64,000 nt of DNA from Thysanoteuthis rhombus (Eukaryota > Mollusca > Cephalopoda > Oegopsida > Thysanoteuthidae). The DNA lies in assembly GCA_963457665.1 (NCBI GenBank), contig OY735212.1, forward strand, positions 12,934,183 to 12,998,182. The letters are read 5' to 3'. The first letter of the stretch is position 1. Every line of letters starts with the position of its first letter. Below, in pieces: positions 21,271-33,435 of this stretch. Position numbers and translations under genes: made by a program. The notes beneath the pieces were generated by a model, which did no database searches, was not told the DNA's origin, and saw only the letters and a list, made by a program, of their open reading frames with translations.

Positions 21271-21570
21271 CATATCATTGTATAGTATCATTGAATAATG
21301 TATAAATACATTGCTTCGTCGCCAGTTATGCACGAAATAGACAATCTCTGTAGATATTCTGCCAGTCAATTTATTTTGACCTTTTCAGATTCGAAGAAGG
21401 AACGTCATTAAAGAAAGAAAACCTGAATGAGAAATCTTTATTGAAAACTCATTCTTTTTCGATCTCTTTAATCAGAATTCTTTAGAAATGATTGCTGCAT
21501 CTGTCTTTATAAATTTGATTTTCATAGGTACATACGTACATTCATTCATTCATCAATATCATTGTTATTA

Positions 21571-21952
21571 GAAACCGTCAACCAAAACTGTCAACGTAGG
21601 TTTCTACCGTTTTCAAATTGGTCTGCCCTTCTGTCACGTACGTATGTGTCTATGTATGAATCACGTGTACAGGACACAGCGATAGTTTTAATTCCCATCT
21701 CAAATAGGTATTCATAGGGAGATTTTTTTGTGAGTTTATGCTAAGTTTATCTGCTTGTATTCACGCTTTTTCTTTTCTTAAATTCTGACTTTTTCAGTGA
21801 TCATCGCCCAACAGAGTGATTTAACCTCTTCATTGATCAACCCTGTTCACCAATATTTCGATTGATCTGCCCAAACACAGAAGGCTGCCAAAAGACATCG
21901 GTCATTATGACAGTTTCTCTTGAGTGACAAACCAGACCTGTCATTGTTATTT
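21571..21952 (+). repeat. Dispersed repeat R3, copy 2
   Basis: Nearly complete R3: ACCAAAACTGTCAACGTAGG, TGAATCACGTGTACAGGACA, GATCATCGCCCAACAGAGTG, TTCATTGATCAACCCTGTTC, CTGCCAAAAGACATCGGTCA and TGAGTGACAAACCAGACCTG. Noncoding. Confidence 0.75.
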
Positions 21953-22440
21953 GTTCTACAGTGTTTTTTTCCCCGTTGGCTTGCAGTTTGAATTACCTCC
22001 CCTGGCCTCATTGTTTTGAACTTATTATTTTCAGCATTTTGCTGACAGATGTAAAGGTTGAGTTGGTGAGGGGATGTGTCTTGCCATTCGTTGATAGATT
22101 ACTGATTTGTTGTCTATTGATAAAACCCACAATATAGTCGTCTTAATTATATTGTGGATACGAAAGGCGAACATTATTTCCAAAGTTTATTATGCTGACC
22201 TTTATCTGTCAGTGACAATAAATGCCCTCATTGATGTTGCAAACAATTGGACATCATTACCTTTCTATGCCTGAGCTTGGAACACGTTCTTGCAGGAGAA
22301 ATAAATATGAACAAATATATATCTATGTATTAAACACACATATTCCTATACCTGTGTATCAATCGACTTATTTAACTATGTGTATATCGATTAGCCAAAT
22401 TGTCTCTATCTGAATAAATGATGCCTCGTATCTATCTTGA

Positions 22441-22476
<36 letters not shown>

Positions 22477-23424
22477 GTAAGAATTATATCATATTATATT
22501 ATATTGTATCCCTGATTTGCGTTGTATATATATCATTGCAATTGAAATTCAATAATGACAATAGAAATGCTGTACAAGCGAACTAATTCGATTTGAAAAG
22601 CATCTTTTTGGTAAACAATATTTGAACACCTGTTGTGGTATTGTGGAATGGTACGTGCTGTGGTATTGATCCTTACTTCATCCCTTATCAAGACCAACAA
22701 TGGTATACCTCAACAAAAGACAACAGTGAAGTTGCTTCAACAAAGAAGAAAACATGGACGAAGTCGTAGAGTAATATAAACTTCCTAGGTATGTAGAAAA
22801 TACATTTTGTATTTTGTACTGATACATGAGGTCAATACTTATTTCGACTGTGGTAAGATAAACTACGGGTACTAATCATCAAACCCCGATTGAGATCTGT
22901 GTTCGCTCTGCAACAATGCCCTTGGGAGAGGCGTGAAATCTTCTCCTCTTCTCTCAACTATGGCTTAACAGGTGCCGATGTGAGTGACACCACTTTGGGT
23001 GTTTATCACCTATAACTCAATCTTACATATAGCAAACATTGGGAAACTTCGGAGTTCAGCTGAGACGGAAGAGAATTGTGATTTGTTAAATCCAGGCAGG
23101 GATGAATGACGCCATAGCCGATTCAGGGGTCCTACTTTTATACTTATTAATGAGAAATTGTATTTTCTTCTTTTCGTTGAAAATAGACAAGAAATGTTGG
23201 ATCTTCTTCGTTGGTAAAGGCCACGGGAACGACCAGTATTTACCCATAACCCTAACCCCTACCCCTGACGGGGACTAATGAAATAAACATTGCAAATCAA
23301 TCCTCGCAGATTATGAAAATGTTGGTCTGATGGAGATTATTAAAAAAGTCCCAAAATGCAATGCCCTGTATTGAACAACCATTGCCACCAAACATGGCGA
23401 ATGGTTTAATCATTTTTTATATTT
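21953..23424. other. No gene seen; one short (TA)n array
   Basis: Holds (TA)n at 22442-22473 and a brief telomere-like stretch CCCATAACCCTAACCCC near 23245 that is too short to call a telomeric repeat. No coding region is recognised. Confidence 0.45.
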
Positions 23425-24010
23425 GTGTGTCTTTCAGTGTCTCCGTATTTGTTTCTGTGTTACTATCGATTTGAACATTTGCATCAGTACTCTATTACCC
23501 CGTTTCAAAAAGTTTTTGGTGTCTTATTTTGACGGGATTATTATCAACATCTAGATAAGGGAGAATCTAATTGTTTATGTTTGTTCGTTTTTGTTTTTTT
23601 AGCATTTCAGTGAGAAATGTAACTGATGTCATGTACAGAATTTATCACGATCATATTGATTCTTCAATGGATTTTCTTTCATCATCAGTCTTTAATCGTC
23701 TGTCGTCAGACATATACCTTCCCCAGAGTCTGCCATATTACTCTATCGTGGGCAATCTCGGAGCCAGTGTTCTCTGAATGCATCTCGTTCGTCTCTCCAT
23801 CTTGTAATCTGCCAGCCTCGGTTGTACATGTTATCTCTGAGGATCTATGTTGTCAGACGCGATGTCCATCGGTTGTCTGTCGTACGTGCAACATGACCGG
23901 CCCATTACCATTTAAGTTTTCCCCTTTGCCATTTAAGTTTTTGATTTTTTTTTACATGACTTAAAATTTGACGTTACGGTTATTCAGTTAGTGACTGTGA
24001 TGGTGGGTTC
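23425..24010 (+). repeat. Dispersed repeat R2, copy 1, split by a LINE
   Basis: R2 shares with 42.2-42.6 and 62.5-63.0 kb the blocks TTATTTTGACGGGATTATT, ATCTAGATA, TGATGTCATGTAYAGAATTT, ATCATATTGATTC and GACTTAAAATTTG. A minus-strand LINE family A fragment (23672-23938) is inserted between the ATTGATTCTTC part and the GACTTAAAATTTG part. Confidence 0.65.
23672..23938 (-). mobile_element. LINE family A, 3' end fragment (A5), nested in R2
   Basis: Reverse complement of the LINE 3' end: TTTCATCATCAGTCTTTAAT (the TGATGA tail), CGTCTGTCGTCAGACATATA, CTCTATCGTGGGCAATCTCG, ATGTCCATCGGTTGTCTGTC and CAACATGACCGGCCCATTAC. A short CCATTTAAGTTTT block is repeated at its 5' border. It interrupts repeat R2 and is therefore younger than it. 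Confidence 0.78.
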
Positions 24011-24209
24011 TTATTTCTAATACTTCAAACTCTGTTAGCCTCTTGAAAACAAAACTATATTAATCACTTAAAAACTTAATTGATCTCTAACCGAACTGAA
24101 AAGATATACGAGACTGACCGCGGAAAGGTTAAAAAGATTTCATTCCCCAAGATTAAACGCTCTATGAATTTAATCACAAACACCACAAATTGGGTTTTTA
24201 ATCGACGAG

Positions 24210-25066
24210 AAGTGTTACAATATGGAGGCTGATAGGGATTCCTTAATCGAATATTTCATTTCATTCTTAAATAATTGATTTTATTTTTGAATAGCATACT
24301 TTTGTTAAAGATGCTTCTTGCTTGGGTATTTGTGATATATACTTGGATACTTGGTAAAAGATAAGATGCTACAGAGTAACCCTTTTCAGACGCAAAATGT
24401 ACGATAGGATATCTTAAGTAGCCAGTCACATCCACTTTATAAGGAAGATATTAGGAAGAAGAGAGTGAAAAGGGGGTGATAAAAAAGGGACGATGTATAG
24501 GAAGTAAAAAAGATAGTAAGTTTAGTTGCATGAGAAACGAAGGGAAGCAGGAGGAAATTAGGAGAGAAGAGGGTAGATGGTCATTTAGTTCCGGTATCAG
24601 ATAAAAGAAAAGGGTAAGTTAATACCGCAAAATAAATAATAAAAGAAAAGTGACCCTTGTCTTTAAAAAGGAGACCAAAGGTTGGTCACCAGATAAGAGA
24701 GTACCAGAGCTGTGGAACAGTAGACAGACAGTCAACGGGCTGCCAGTCTCTGGCCGCTGGCAGTAGAAGGACTAATTAACCTTTCCTTTTCTTTCGACAA
24801 GCTCTCTCTGTCCCTGACTCTGTCTCTGACTCTGTCTCTGTCTCTCTCTTTATATCTGGATTTTGTTTGGATTTTGTTTTATTTGGTCTCCAAACGAAGA
24901 TTACCGATGAATTTTCTATCAGTCGAAGTAGAAAAATGAAGGTTCGATTTTGAATTCTGACATGAGTCTTAGGTCTTTTGTTCCCTCTTAGCCTGCTGCC
25001 ACAGTATAGACAGATCGGTACATCGTCGACAAATATTTCCTCGCCATTATCCTCAATGGTTGAAGA
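24210..25066 (+). repeat. Dispersed repeat R1, copy 2
   Basis: The longest R1 copy. It carries ~150 bp not present in copy 1 (about 24725-24880). That extra part includes a CTGCCAG...CTGGCAG hairpin near 24739-24762 and a CTCTGTCTCTGACT microsatellite-like run. Outside it the block order is the same as in copy 1. Confidence 0.7.
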
Positions 25067-28000
25067 TTCAACATGATCCGTCTATTTCACTATTTAGGCT
25101 TCTGCACTTTAGAATTAAGGACGTTAGATCGGTGCTGGTACTTAAATAAAACCTCATAAGTATATATTGTTTAAAATATAGTGTTTTACTTTTTCCCTGT
25201 TAAATTCAATCTTCCGTGTGGTACAGCCAAATTCTACAAGCAATATTGTAACATAAAAGATTTGAACTTCGTTATCGTATTCATGAAGAGGTATCCAATG
25301 TTGGAATTATTTTTTTCACTATTTATCTTATTGCTAAACTCATTTCTAACATGGTCATGGGCCCGTTCGAGGTTTTCGTTGTCCATCTGTAATCGTTTGT
25401 ATCTGTACTTTTCTATTGACGGATCATTGTGTGCTAATGGTCTTCGCTGATCAGAAGTTTTACGTATTTTATCTCACCAGTCTTGTTTCAAATCCTGGGA
25501 TGTTAGGCGTGAATGACAGTAGACTCACTTGAGGCGTTCCAGTCTTTCCCTGCTCTGGTGGAGAATAATTTTTTTCCTCTGATCGATAGCAAGCTCACGG
25601 TGATGTTTTAGTGGATGACAACGAGTGTGTGCTTTGAGACGTTTTTGTCGCATTTCTTTGTCGGGACAAACGCTGCTATGAAGTATGGTGTTAAAAAGGT
25701 GGATTCGTGATCATATGTCTTCAGAGTGTCTGCTCTTTTGTGAAATTCTCGAGTTTCTCGGAAAAAAATCGGATAGTCTCTCACTGTAATTCTGTTGATA
25801 TGGACCTGGTACACTCTTTGCAGTTCTCTGTTAGACTCTATCCACGGCATCTCTTTTATATCTATAATGCCGTGACCAATTACTCGCAACAATGCTTGGC
25901 GTGGTCCCACCAGAGCTCTATACAGTAAAGTGAAGATTTCTTTTGGGGTTATGTATTTTCATTTACATTGGATTTAGAAAGTTAATATTTATTTGCTGTA
26001 TACAAGTCAATTCAAGACTCACTCTAGATAATAAAAAAAACTTACTTTGATCAATGCGCAGCAACTCTGAAAACCACAACTTCAACTGAAAAGAAGCAAT
26101 TTTACCACGGACACAATGATGCTGACTATTCTATCAACAATATTTATATTATCGTATATTTAGATCTTTTCTCCTGGGACGTTAATTGAAAAGTTGGTGT
26201 AAGTACAAGGTCAATCCATAAATAAAACGAACTTTTGAAACGGTGCGCTAATGAGACGATTTAGAATACTCTGAACGACATGTTATGTAGCAGCGACCTT
26301 GACCATTTGTATGGAGAAAATTACCTATTCATTCTTGTTACGAATAGGGTAAATACTTCTCACAATGAATATGATTTTTATATAAGCTTTGAATGCTTTT
26401 TCTCTTCACGTGTCGTTTCTTTGTTAGAAGGGACTCATAACCCCGAGCGAGTCAAACGAGGGAGTTACTTTAATTTCTGGCTGGGGAGCCTTTATCAAAT
26501 GGGTGGCTGGTGTAAAAAGCATCATCGAAAAAAAACTGCTTTATGGACAGACCTCGTATGATTGACTAATCGTACTTTCAAATGTAAGAATTATTAACAT
26601 GAAGACGCATTACATAATTTCCGGCCTGATTTTGGAGTACTTCAAGAGCCTATTTATTGACACACGCATACAGCACAAACAAAAAGGGAGGTAATCATGC
26701 GGATAATCACTCAGAGAAAACTGCTGATCATTTTTACTAAATAAAATTCAACAGGAATTCAATAATTAAAAACTAGTAGAATCCCATCTGTTCTAATGAT
26801 GAACGGTGTGATTTTCTCGGTTTACCGCTCGTAACATTGGATGCTTTCCCTTGAGTGTTGGATGAGAATTTTGCAGTAAAAACTTTGTCTATCAAATGTT
26901 CCCTTAAAATTTTGGTGGTCAGTGAGGGCAAAAATTTCTGCCGTGACAAAAATATGTGCGGACTGAATGCGTCTGAAGTGGTTCCTGACCTTGGGTCAAC
27001 AGACCCCAGGATGGTCAAAAAAGATTATTTGAGGGTATTCATAAACAATGATGAGCAAGCAGACCTTTCAAAAGCTTATGATCCGCGGGAAAATGATTTA
27101 AATAAAAGGAGTCTGCTTTGTGGACACTCTTGTTCTATTGAATGAAACATCAATAACCCTGGAATACCTGTTCTCTGAGAACCTTCCACGTGGGTGAATA
27201 ACCATCAGTGATACTCTGCTTCAACAAATCTTCAATGTTTATTTCAAAGCATTAATCTATTTTTTTCTTTTTACAGCCCCCCCCCCCCTGCATTAAACCT
27301 TATTTAAATCTTTTTTTTTCTCCTTTTCTATTTCGTTTCTTTTCTTCCCTTTACGACTTCTGCTTGTGCGTACAATACCAATGTAAGTACTTTTGGCCGA
27401 ACCTACTATTATTACTACTACTACTACTGATTTTCCCTCGTAGCCACTGAACATTTCCTTTCCCCTTCCCCTCCACTTTTTATCACAGGAACAAACTCTG
27501 TCCCTCTCACTAATATTACCATCTTTTCATGTAAGCCCCTCGAATGCTTTCTCAAATATATCATCATCATTATATTTGTAATTATGAATATACTCATTTA
27601 TTCTTGCATTATTCTACGTAAATATCCTTCTGTGTTCACATTAATTTTCTTTGTGTGCACGGTTTAGAGAAAACTATGCTTTTAACATAAAGTTTAAATA
27701 CGAGCACTTTTCCTGGTAAAAAGATTCAGTATTTTCTTTCAAAAAAACGAAGAAAACAAAAAAAAAATAAAAAAAACAAAAACAAAAAGCAAATAAAAAA
27801 ACTAACAAAAAGCAATCTAAATATATCTTAAAAAAATAATCTAAATACATCTGTGGATTGACGAGTAGATAATATGAAGACAAGAACTGCACATTCAACG
27901 ACGCGTCCACCGTCCTTACATCCATATCTGTGATTTCCAATTTCAAAGGGATTCCAAACGAAGTAGTTGTAGCATTACTATTTGTGGTTGTAGTAGCAGG

Positions 28001-28330
28001 GGAAAGAGGAGGAAGTGGATGGTGACGATAGCTTACCCAAAAATCTGGCTACTAAAAAATAAAAAAAAATTAGTAAGTTTAAATTGAAATAATGGTGGAA
28101 ATTTTTTCAATGATTTGTTCTGGAGTCTTGGTGTATGGTAATTAATGAGCTTTAAATGACTATATATAATGATTTTAGCTATATAGTTGGCTAGAAACTG
28201 AAAACTTTATCCGATTTTAGCCATTTTTAAATACAGTTTTAGCTTGGTATGATAAAAGATACTGAAAGAGAAAACGCTTTATACATCATTTATCGATGAG
28301 ATAAGATGTTCTTTTAATGACGTCACATAT
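25067..28330. other. No gene seen over ~3.2 kb
   Basis: Open frames are short and unrelated to families I know. Near 26203-26240 the sequence ACAAGGTCAATCCATAAATA resembles the outer end of some mariner inverted repeats (ACGAGGTCTGTCC type), but no transposase follows. A run of 11 C lies near 27279 and an A-rich tract at 27739-27830. Nothing else is supported. Confidence 0.45.
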
Positions 28331-28414
28331 TGTATTCCTTCCTCTTTTTGTTGATTGTTGTATGATGTGAACCAACTGCCTGAAAGATTCTTAGAGAGAT
28401 GTATATACACATCT

Positions 28415-28660
28415 AAAACAATGGTTCAGAACACACAATATTTAACAGAGATCAACAAAGTTAAACTACTGGTTGTTATTAGCAGGTTCAATCCTCCTTG
28501 GGGATCCTCCTATAGATGGTCTAATAAGGAAACTGCAATGTTAATATGTATTTGACAAAAAATGGTTCAGGACGCACGTAGTGAACCAATGATCCAAGGT
28601 GATCTTGCAGGCAGTTGTTAGTAGGATTGATCCTTATAGAATCTACAAGTGCAGAAGGTC
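28415..28660. repeat. Imperfect two-copy tandem, ~140 bp
   Basis: ACAATGGTTCAGAACACACA, then GGTTGTTATTAGCAGGTTCA, ATCCTCCTTGG (about 28420-28505) are echoed by AAATGGTTCAGGACGCACG, then GCAGTTGTTAGTAGGATTGA, TCCTTATAG (about 28559-28640). Origin unknown. Confidence 0.5.
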
Positions 28661-29510
28661 CAATGCCAGCCTATGGTTAATATAAGCCTATATTGTGGGG
28701 AATATGAATTTTTGGTTCTTCTGTCTGTAACAATGGACTCTTTCACTCACTTGCTGATAAAAATACCTCCTACCCATTTGAAACAATGGATTTTCCAACT
28801 GAAACACATTACTTATTTTTTCTAAAAAATCGTTTTATAGAAATTGAAATGTATCCACGAATTCATCAAGGGTATCAACTTGTTGCGATAATAAACTAAA
28901 AATCTGACGATAGCTGTGTGTGTCTCTATATTTGTCTGGATAATTCCGATGCGTTGAAACCGAAGTCGAGACCCTGACAACGATGAACACCAAAAGACAA
29001 GCCAAAAATAAATCAATCTCAAAACCAAAGGTTGATACCAAGGAGGGGAATAGAGGATGTCCTCGTCATATCGATGGACTGCCTCAAGCAAGCCAGGAAG
29101 CATATATAAAAGTCTGATCGCTATTCCAGTCTGCAGTTTTTTGCTCCCATTGAAATCAAAAATAAAAGTTTTTCTTCTTTTTTTTTCAAGAGACATATAG
29201 CTGAAAGCCACGCTGAACACTTTAATAAACCGTGTGAAAAACGTTTTGAATTTACTTTCTTTATTTTCCTTTTTTTTCGTTTCGTCTTCTTCCTTTCTTT
29301 CTTAATCGTTTTTTCATCTTTGCGACGTTTATTCCTCATTGTTTCCTTTCTTTGATTTATCTTCTTTTTCTTTCTCTTTTCTTTCTTTCTCTCTTGTTTT
29401 CCTTCGTTTTCCCCTTTTTAATCCTTTCTTCGTCCACTTATCTTTCTTCTTCTTTCTCTCAACAGTTCATTCTCCGTTTTTTTTTCATTTTTGTTCGTCC
29501 ATTTTTTGGA
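28661..29510. other. No gene seen; pyrimidine-rich stretch at the end
   Basis: A C/T-rich tract occupies about 29250-29500 on the plus strand and gives the F/S/L-rich open frames there. A 132-residue minus-strand frame (28822-29220) has no recognisable domain. Confidence 0.45.
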
Positions 29511-29945
29511 AACTGTCAACCAAAACTGTCACCAAAACTGGGTTTCTTTAGTTTTATGCTTGTCTGACTGGCAAGCTGGCTTACAATCTATCATTATGCG
29601 TACAGGTCAATAGAGCTAGAAGGTTGAAAATCCAAATATGTACTCCTTATTATGCCCAGAAAAAAACAGACTTTTTTTAAATCCCTCACAAATAGTTTTT
29701 TTCAGTGTGGTATTTAATTTACAATATGTGTTTATGGGAAATTGATCCCTTAGTTTGTGTCCGGCAGCATCCATGCTTGTTTTTTTTAACATTCAGACGT
29801 TTTTTTTTAATCGATAATTGCCCAACAAAAAGTGAGGAATTCATCCCTTTTGCCAATTTTTAATAAATCATCACTTGGTATGCTGCCAAAAGATGTTGGT
29901 CATATGACGGTTTCTATTATGTGATTGTCTAAACGTGTTTATAAA
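29511..29945 (+). repeat. Dispersed repeat R3, copy 3
   Basis: Begins ACTGTCAACCAAAACTGTCA, passes through ATATGTACTCCTTATTATG, GGAAATTGATCCCTTAGTTT, CAGCATCCATGCTTG and GATAATTGCCCAACA, and ends GCTGCCAAAAGATGTTGGTC, ATATGACGG. The most complete copy of the middle part of R3. Confidence 0.75.
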
Positions 29946-30149
29946 TTCATTCGATTGTTTTTTTTGGTTTTCATCAATTTTTCCTCTCCTTTTTCATGGT
30001 GTCCAATTGTTCTAGTATTTCATTTTAATTCTATCTAAACGAAGACACAGGATTCTTTTGGGCAACGAAATTATTTATGTAAGGAGGTAAAATGTTTTCA
30101 TGGAGCGTTTTATCAACTAATCAGTTTTGCTCACCATTCGGCCAAGTAT

Positions 30150-30645
30150 TTAACTGTCTCTTCTCCAATGACATCCGACAAGACGAACGAATCTGTTCTT
30201 AATCATTGTATAAGCTTCAATCGGAATATTTTCGTCATTTTTCCCCCGCAATGTTCCAGCCGTTTACCCTCTGGCCTTGTTTAGGTGTTTCTTTGGACCC
30301 AGAAAATTCAGACAAGAACGGTTTTGACCAATTCTGTCACGAGTCATTAGTTGACAAAAAATTGAAGTCATAGGGAAGATAATCACTTGAGAAAATGGTT
30401 TTAACAGCTTCTTCTCCAACGACATCCGATACATTGTATGCGCTTTAATCGGAATATTTTCATCGTCAGTGTTTCTCATTCTTCACACAACACTTTGACC
30501 GTGCACCCTCCAGCCTTCTTCAAGTGCTCTTTGGGCTAACAAAATTCAGACAAGAACCGTTTTGACCAGTTTTGTCACGAGTCATTTGTTAGAAGAAAAT
30601 CGAAGACAAAAAGGGGATAATCACTTGATAAAATGATTTTTCATA
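30150..30645. repeat. Tandem duplication, period ~250 bp
   Basis: Two adjacent copies. Copy 1 runs from TTCTCCAATGACATCCGACA (30161) to GATAATCACTTGAGAAAATG (~30399). Copy 2 runs from TTCTCCAACGACATCCGATA (30412) to GATAATCACTTGATAAAATG (~30636). Shared inner blocks are AATCGGAATATTTTCRTC, AAAATTCAGACAAGAAC, GGTTTTGACCA and TGTCACGAGTCAT. The divergence shows that the duplication is old. No coding sense is visible. Confidence 0.85.
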
Positions 30646-30845
30646 GTTTTCATGATCTATTTGAAGTGGTTAATGTTGAATCTAATGAATTGCCCAAAGA
30701 AAAATCGAGATCTTTTCGAAGAATACAGTTTGATTAATGAAAGGTTTCGTGTTTTCCATTTCAAATTCCACTGCGTTTAGCAATCTTGAATTTAATGAAA
30801 ATCTGACAAACTAATCGACATTTACTCATGTTTATATAACTATCC

Positions 30846-30862
30846 AGTCTATCTATCTATCG

Positions 30863-30912
<50 letters not shown>

Positions 30913-30957
30913 TAAAGACTTTGCTTATCTATCAATCTATTTATCAAAAACTTTTCA

Positions 30958-31015
<58 letters not shown>

Positions 31016-31121
31016 AGACTTTGCTTATCTATATATCTATCAAAAATTTTTCATATCTATCAATCTATCCATCTATAACCTTGCTTATCTATCTATCTAT
31101 CTATTTATCAAAAACTTTTCA

Positions 31122-31161
<40 letters not shown>

Positions 31162-31232
31162 GAAGACTTTACTTATCTATTTATCAAAAACTTTTCGTAT
31201 TTATCTATATATCTATCTATCTCCCTATTCAC
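30846..31232. repeat. Compound (TATC)n array with recurrent spacer
   Basis: TATC blocks alternate with a spacer of the form AAAGACTTTGCTTATCTATC and TATCAAAAACTTTTCATATC. At least four spacer pairs are present, so this is a higher-order repeat rather than a plain microsatellite. The array at 3.0-3.5 kb contains the same TTTTCATATCTATC spacer. Confidence 0.88.
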
Positions 31233-31372
31233 ATTTGGACATTATACAATAATCATTACGGATCATAAATCAGCCTCTAAGCAATGTCAGGCCACAATCT
31301 TATTGCCCCACCCTCGTATCTATGTAAGCACCTTTTTTTATACCTATTTATAAGCTTTCCTTTTAATACGCA

Positions 31373-31410
<38 letters not shown>

Positions 31411-32955
31411 AGTGTGTGTGTGTATGTGTCCGTCTGTATTTGTGAGTATAGACTTATGCATGCATCAACGAACTAATGTGTGTAACTCATAACTCAACTA
31501 CTGCGAGACGAATAATTTCACGTCACGCATTTTGCAGTATGCTGAATTCTTATTTAAATTACGTACAATGGATTTTGCGTTTTAGAAAATATGATTAAAA
31601 ACATAGCATAGAAATAAGGTAAATATGCATTCGGCCTTTCTTTCCAACAGAATCACTGGTGCAAGAAGCGAAAGAGAAACTTCTTTTTTGTATAAACCCG
31701 TAACTACGCAGCAAAATAACTCGCAAATTTAGCCAACCCGTAATTACTCTGGCATTGAATAGGATCTGGAATTGATATTTGATACCAGACGGAGTAAGTA
31801 ATTCTTTTTTACAGTCATAAGCTGGTATTTATTAGTTAATCCCCGTGAAAAAAAAATCATGGATAGATTTGCATATTTATGAGATGGTTTATTTTAGATG
31901 CACCAGTATCTCTTGTGCCGATTGCCATCTCTAAGTGACGATTGACATATCGAAATCGAAATAAAATTTGCCGATTCACCTTTTTGAAGTCGCGGACCAA
32001 TGATTTGATTTCCAGGCTTGTTTTAGAACAGAAATGTCTCACCTCATCCCAAACGAAGAGTCAATTGTTTCTCACGGCAAAATTGTTACCTCTAAGTGGA
32101 ATAGTCTATTAATAAGATAGAGGAACAGAAAGAAATCACATTGTTTATTACATAAAAGAATATTTCGATTTTCCGATATGATATTTTCACAACCTTGAGT
32201 GAATGTTTCAGCCTCATATTGGTGGTACGGAAAGAAATCACTTATTTAACTGCTATAGATTATAAACCAACAAACAGAAGCAAAGACCTGGGTTAAACGG
32301 CACGAAACGACGTCGGGATTGAATTCATCATCTCATCTATCCAGCAGCATGTCATTTATAGTGATTAATAAAGTTTTATTCCCTTGGATGATAGAAAATT
32401 TACAAAGCAAAATAAAATAAAAAAACATGATTTTGTTTAAAGGCGCAGAATATTTTTGACAAGAAATCGAAAATATGCCTTCTCGTTGGGTTGCTGCTAT
32501 TGTTGAAGGTGGTGATTGAATTATTGATTAATTGTATTCAACGGAACTTCACTGGCATTTGTTTTTATCTTCTTTACGGAAACCCGAACACGAAAATACG
32601 TAATTACTTTCCGAACAACTTAATATAAATACAGGCTGTCTCGACTTTTCTATGCAGCAATGGAAGAAGACCCACACAGGGTGAAAGGCTTGGCACAAAT
32701 AACTATCATTTGATAACGTTAGTTTTAGATTAATTACACTAGTAAACAAAGAAGATATACATTATACTTCTTTTCATTCACATGACACAGGGAGATACAG
32801 TAAAATGTCTACCTTAGGTAGACACTCCGATGTAGCATTTCTCTTAACATTACCGCCGGTAATGCAAAGGCCTAGACGACTGTATTCAAGTCCAAATTCT
32901 CATCTTGTCAATTCTCAGTCTATATCTGCTCTATTCGTTTCGTTCAACGTGACAG
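31233..32955. other. No gene seen; CA/TG microsatellites near 31.38-31.43 kb
   Basis: (CA)n at 31375-31403 passes into TA and TG runs. A block at about 31895-31950 (TAGATGCACCAGTATCTC, GCCGATTGCCATCT) resembles one at about 42023-42075. No coding region is recognised. Confidence 0.5.
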
Positions 32956-32959
32956 TTAT

Positions 32960-33130
32960 GTACGTGACAGTTATGGATAGAGCAGCACTACGTTGAATTT
33001 GCAATCCTCTCGGTTGCAGGTCCGATTCCTACAGCAGCCCTATTTTCTTTAATTGTTTATTCCATTTATGTTGTCTAGGCCAAGTGATATGCTATCTGTG
33101 CAATGACAAGGGGTGATTTCAAATGCAATA
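32960..33130 (+). mobile_element. SINE family S1, copy 2
   Basis: tRNA-derived SINE. The head is GATAGAGCAGCACTACGTTG (A box region), CAATCCTCTCGGTTGCAGG and TCCGATTCCTACAGCAGCCC (B box, one change from GGTTCGATTCC). The body continues TTTCTTTAATTGTTTATTCC, ATTTATGTTGTCTAGGCCAA. The other copies are at 9.30 and 46.88 kb. Confidence 0.72.
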
Positions 33131-33214
33131 TATATGGTGCAATTTTTAATTATATATATGTATATATATTTATCTAAAGGGGCTGTTTATTTTCTTACTC
33201 CATTTGGAACAATA

Positions 33215-33275
33215 TATTGCTGGTCACTGATGAATGCGGCTGACCCGAAATGCTAATATCATTGGATATATGTCC
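33215..33275 (+). other. Second hammerhead-like core
   Basis: CTGATGA (33227-33233), 13 nt, GAAA (33247-33250), with a potential ATG:CAT stem (33250-33252 with 33260-33262). The sequence is homologous to the right arm of the 21.1 kb inverted repeat. The flanks do not form a convincing stem I, so this is at best a decayed ribozyme. Confidence 0.4.
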
Positions 33276-33359
33276 TAACTGAACATTGTGATAACTACAC
33301 ACTAAACATCTACCACGGACAAAATATGTTTTCGTTCGCTTTCTATTTTTACAAATTTA

Positions 33360-33360
<1 letters not shown>

Positions 33361-33432
<72 letters not shown>
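33361..33432. repeat. (TA)n array
   Basis: A pure TA run ending exactly where an S2 SINE begins. Confidence 0.96.

Positions 33433-33435
<3 letters not shown>

Noticed and set aside
23240-23275. CCCATAACCCTAACCCC, telomere-like
   Set aside because: Only one to two imperfect units; not an interstitial telomeric array.
26203-26245. Mariner-like outer end AAGGTCAATCCATAAATAAA
   Set aside because: No transposase, no opposite end; a short resemblance only. The similar case at 46215 is equally unproven.
31200-31353. [14 protein letters not shown] in a plus-strand frame, reminiscent of an RNase H TDHK segment of LTR elements
   Set aside because: A single short match attached to a TATC microsatellite frame, with no neighbouring RT or integrase motifs; too little to call.
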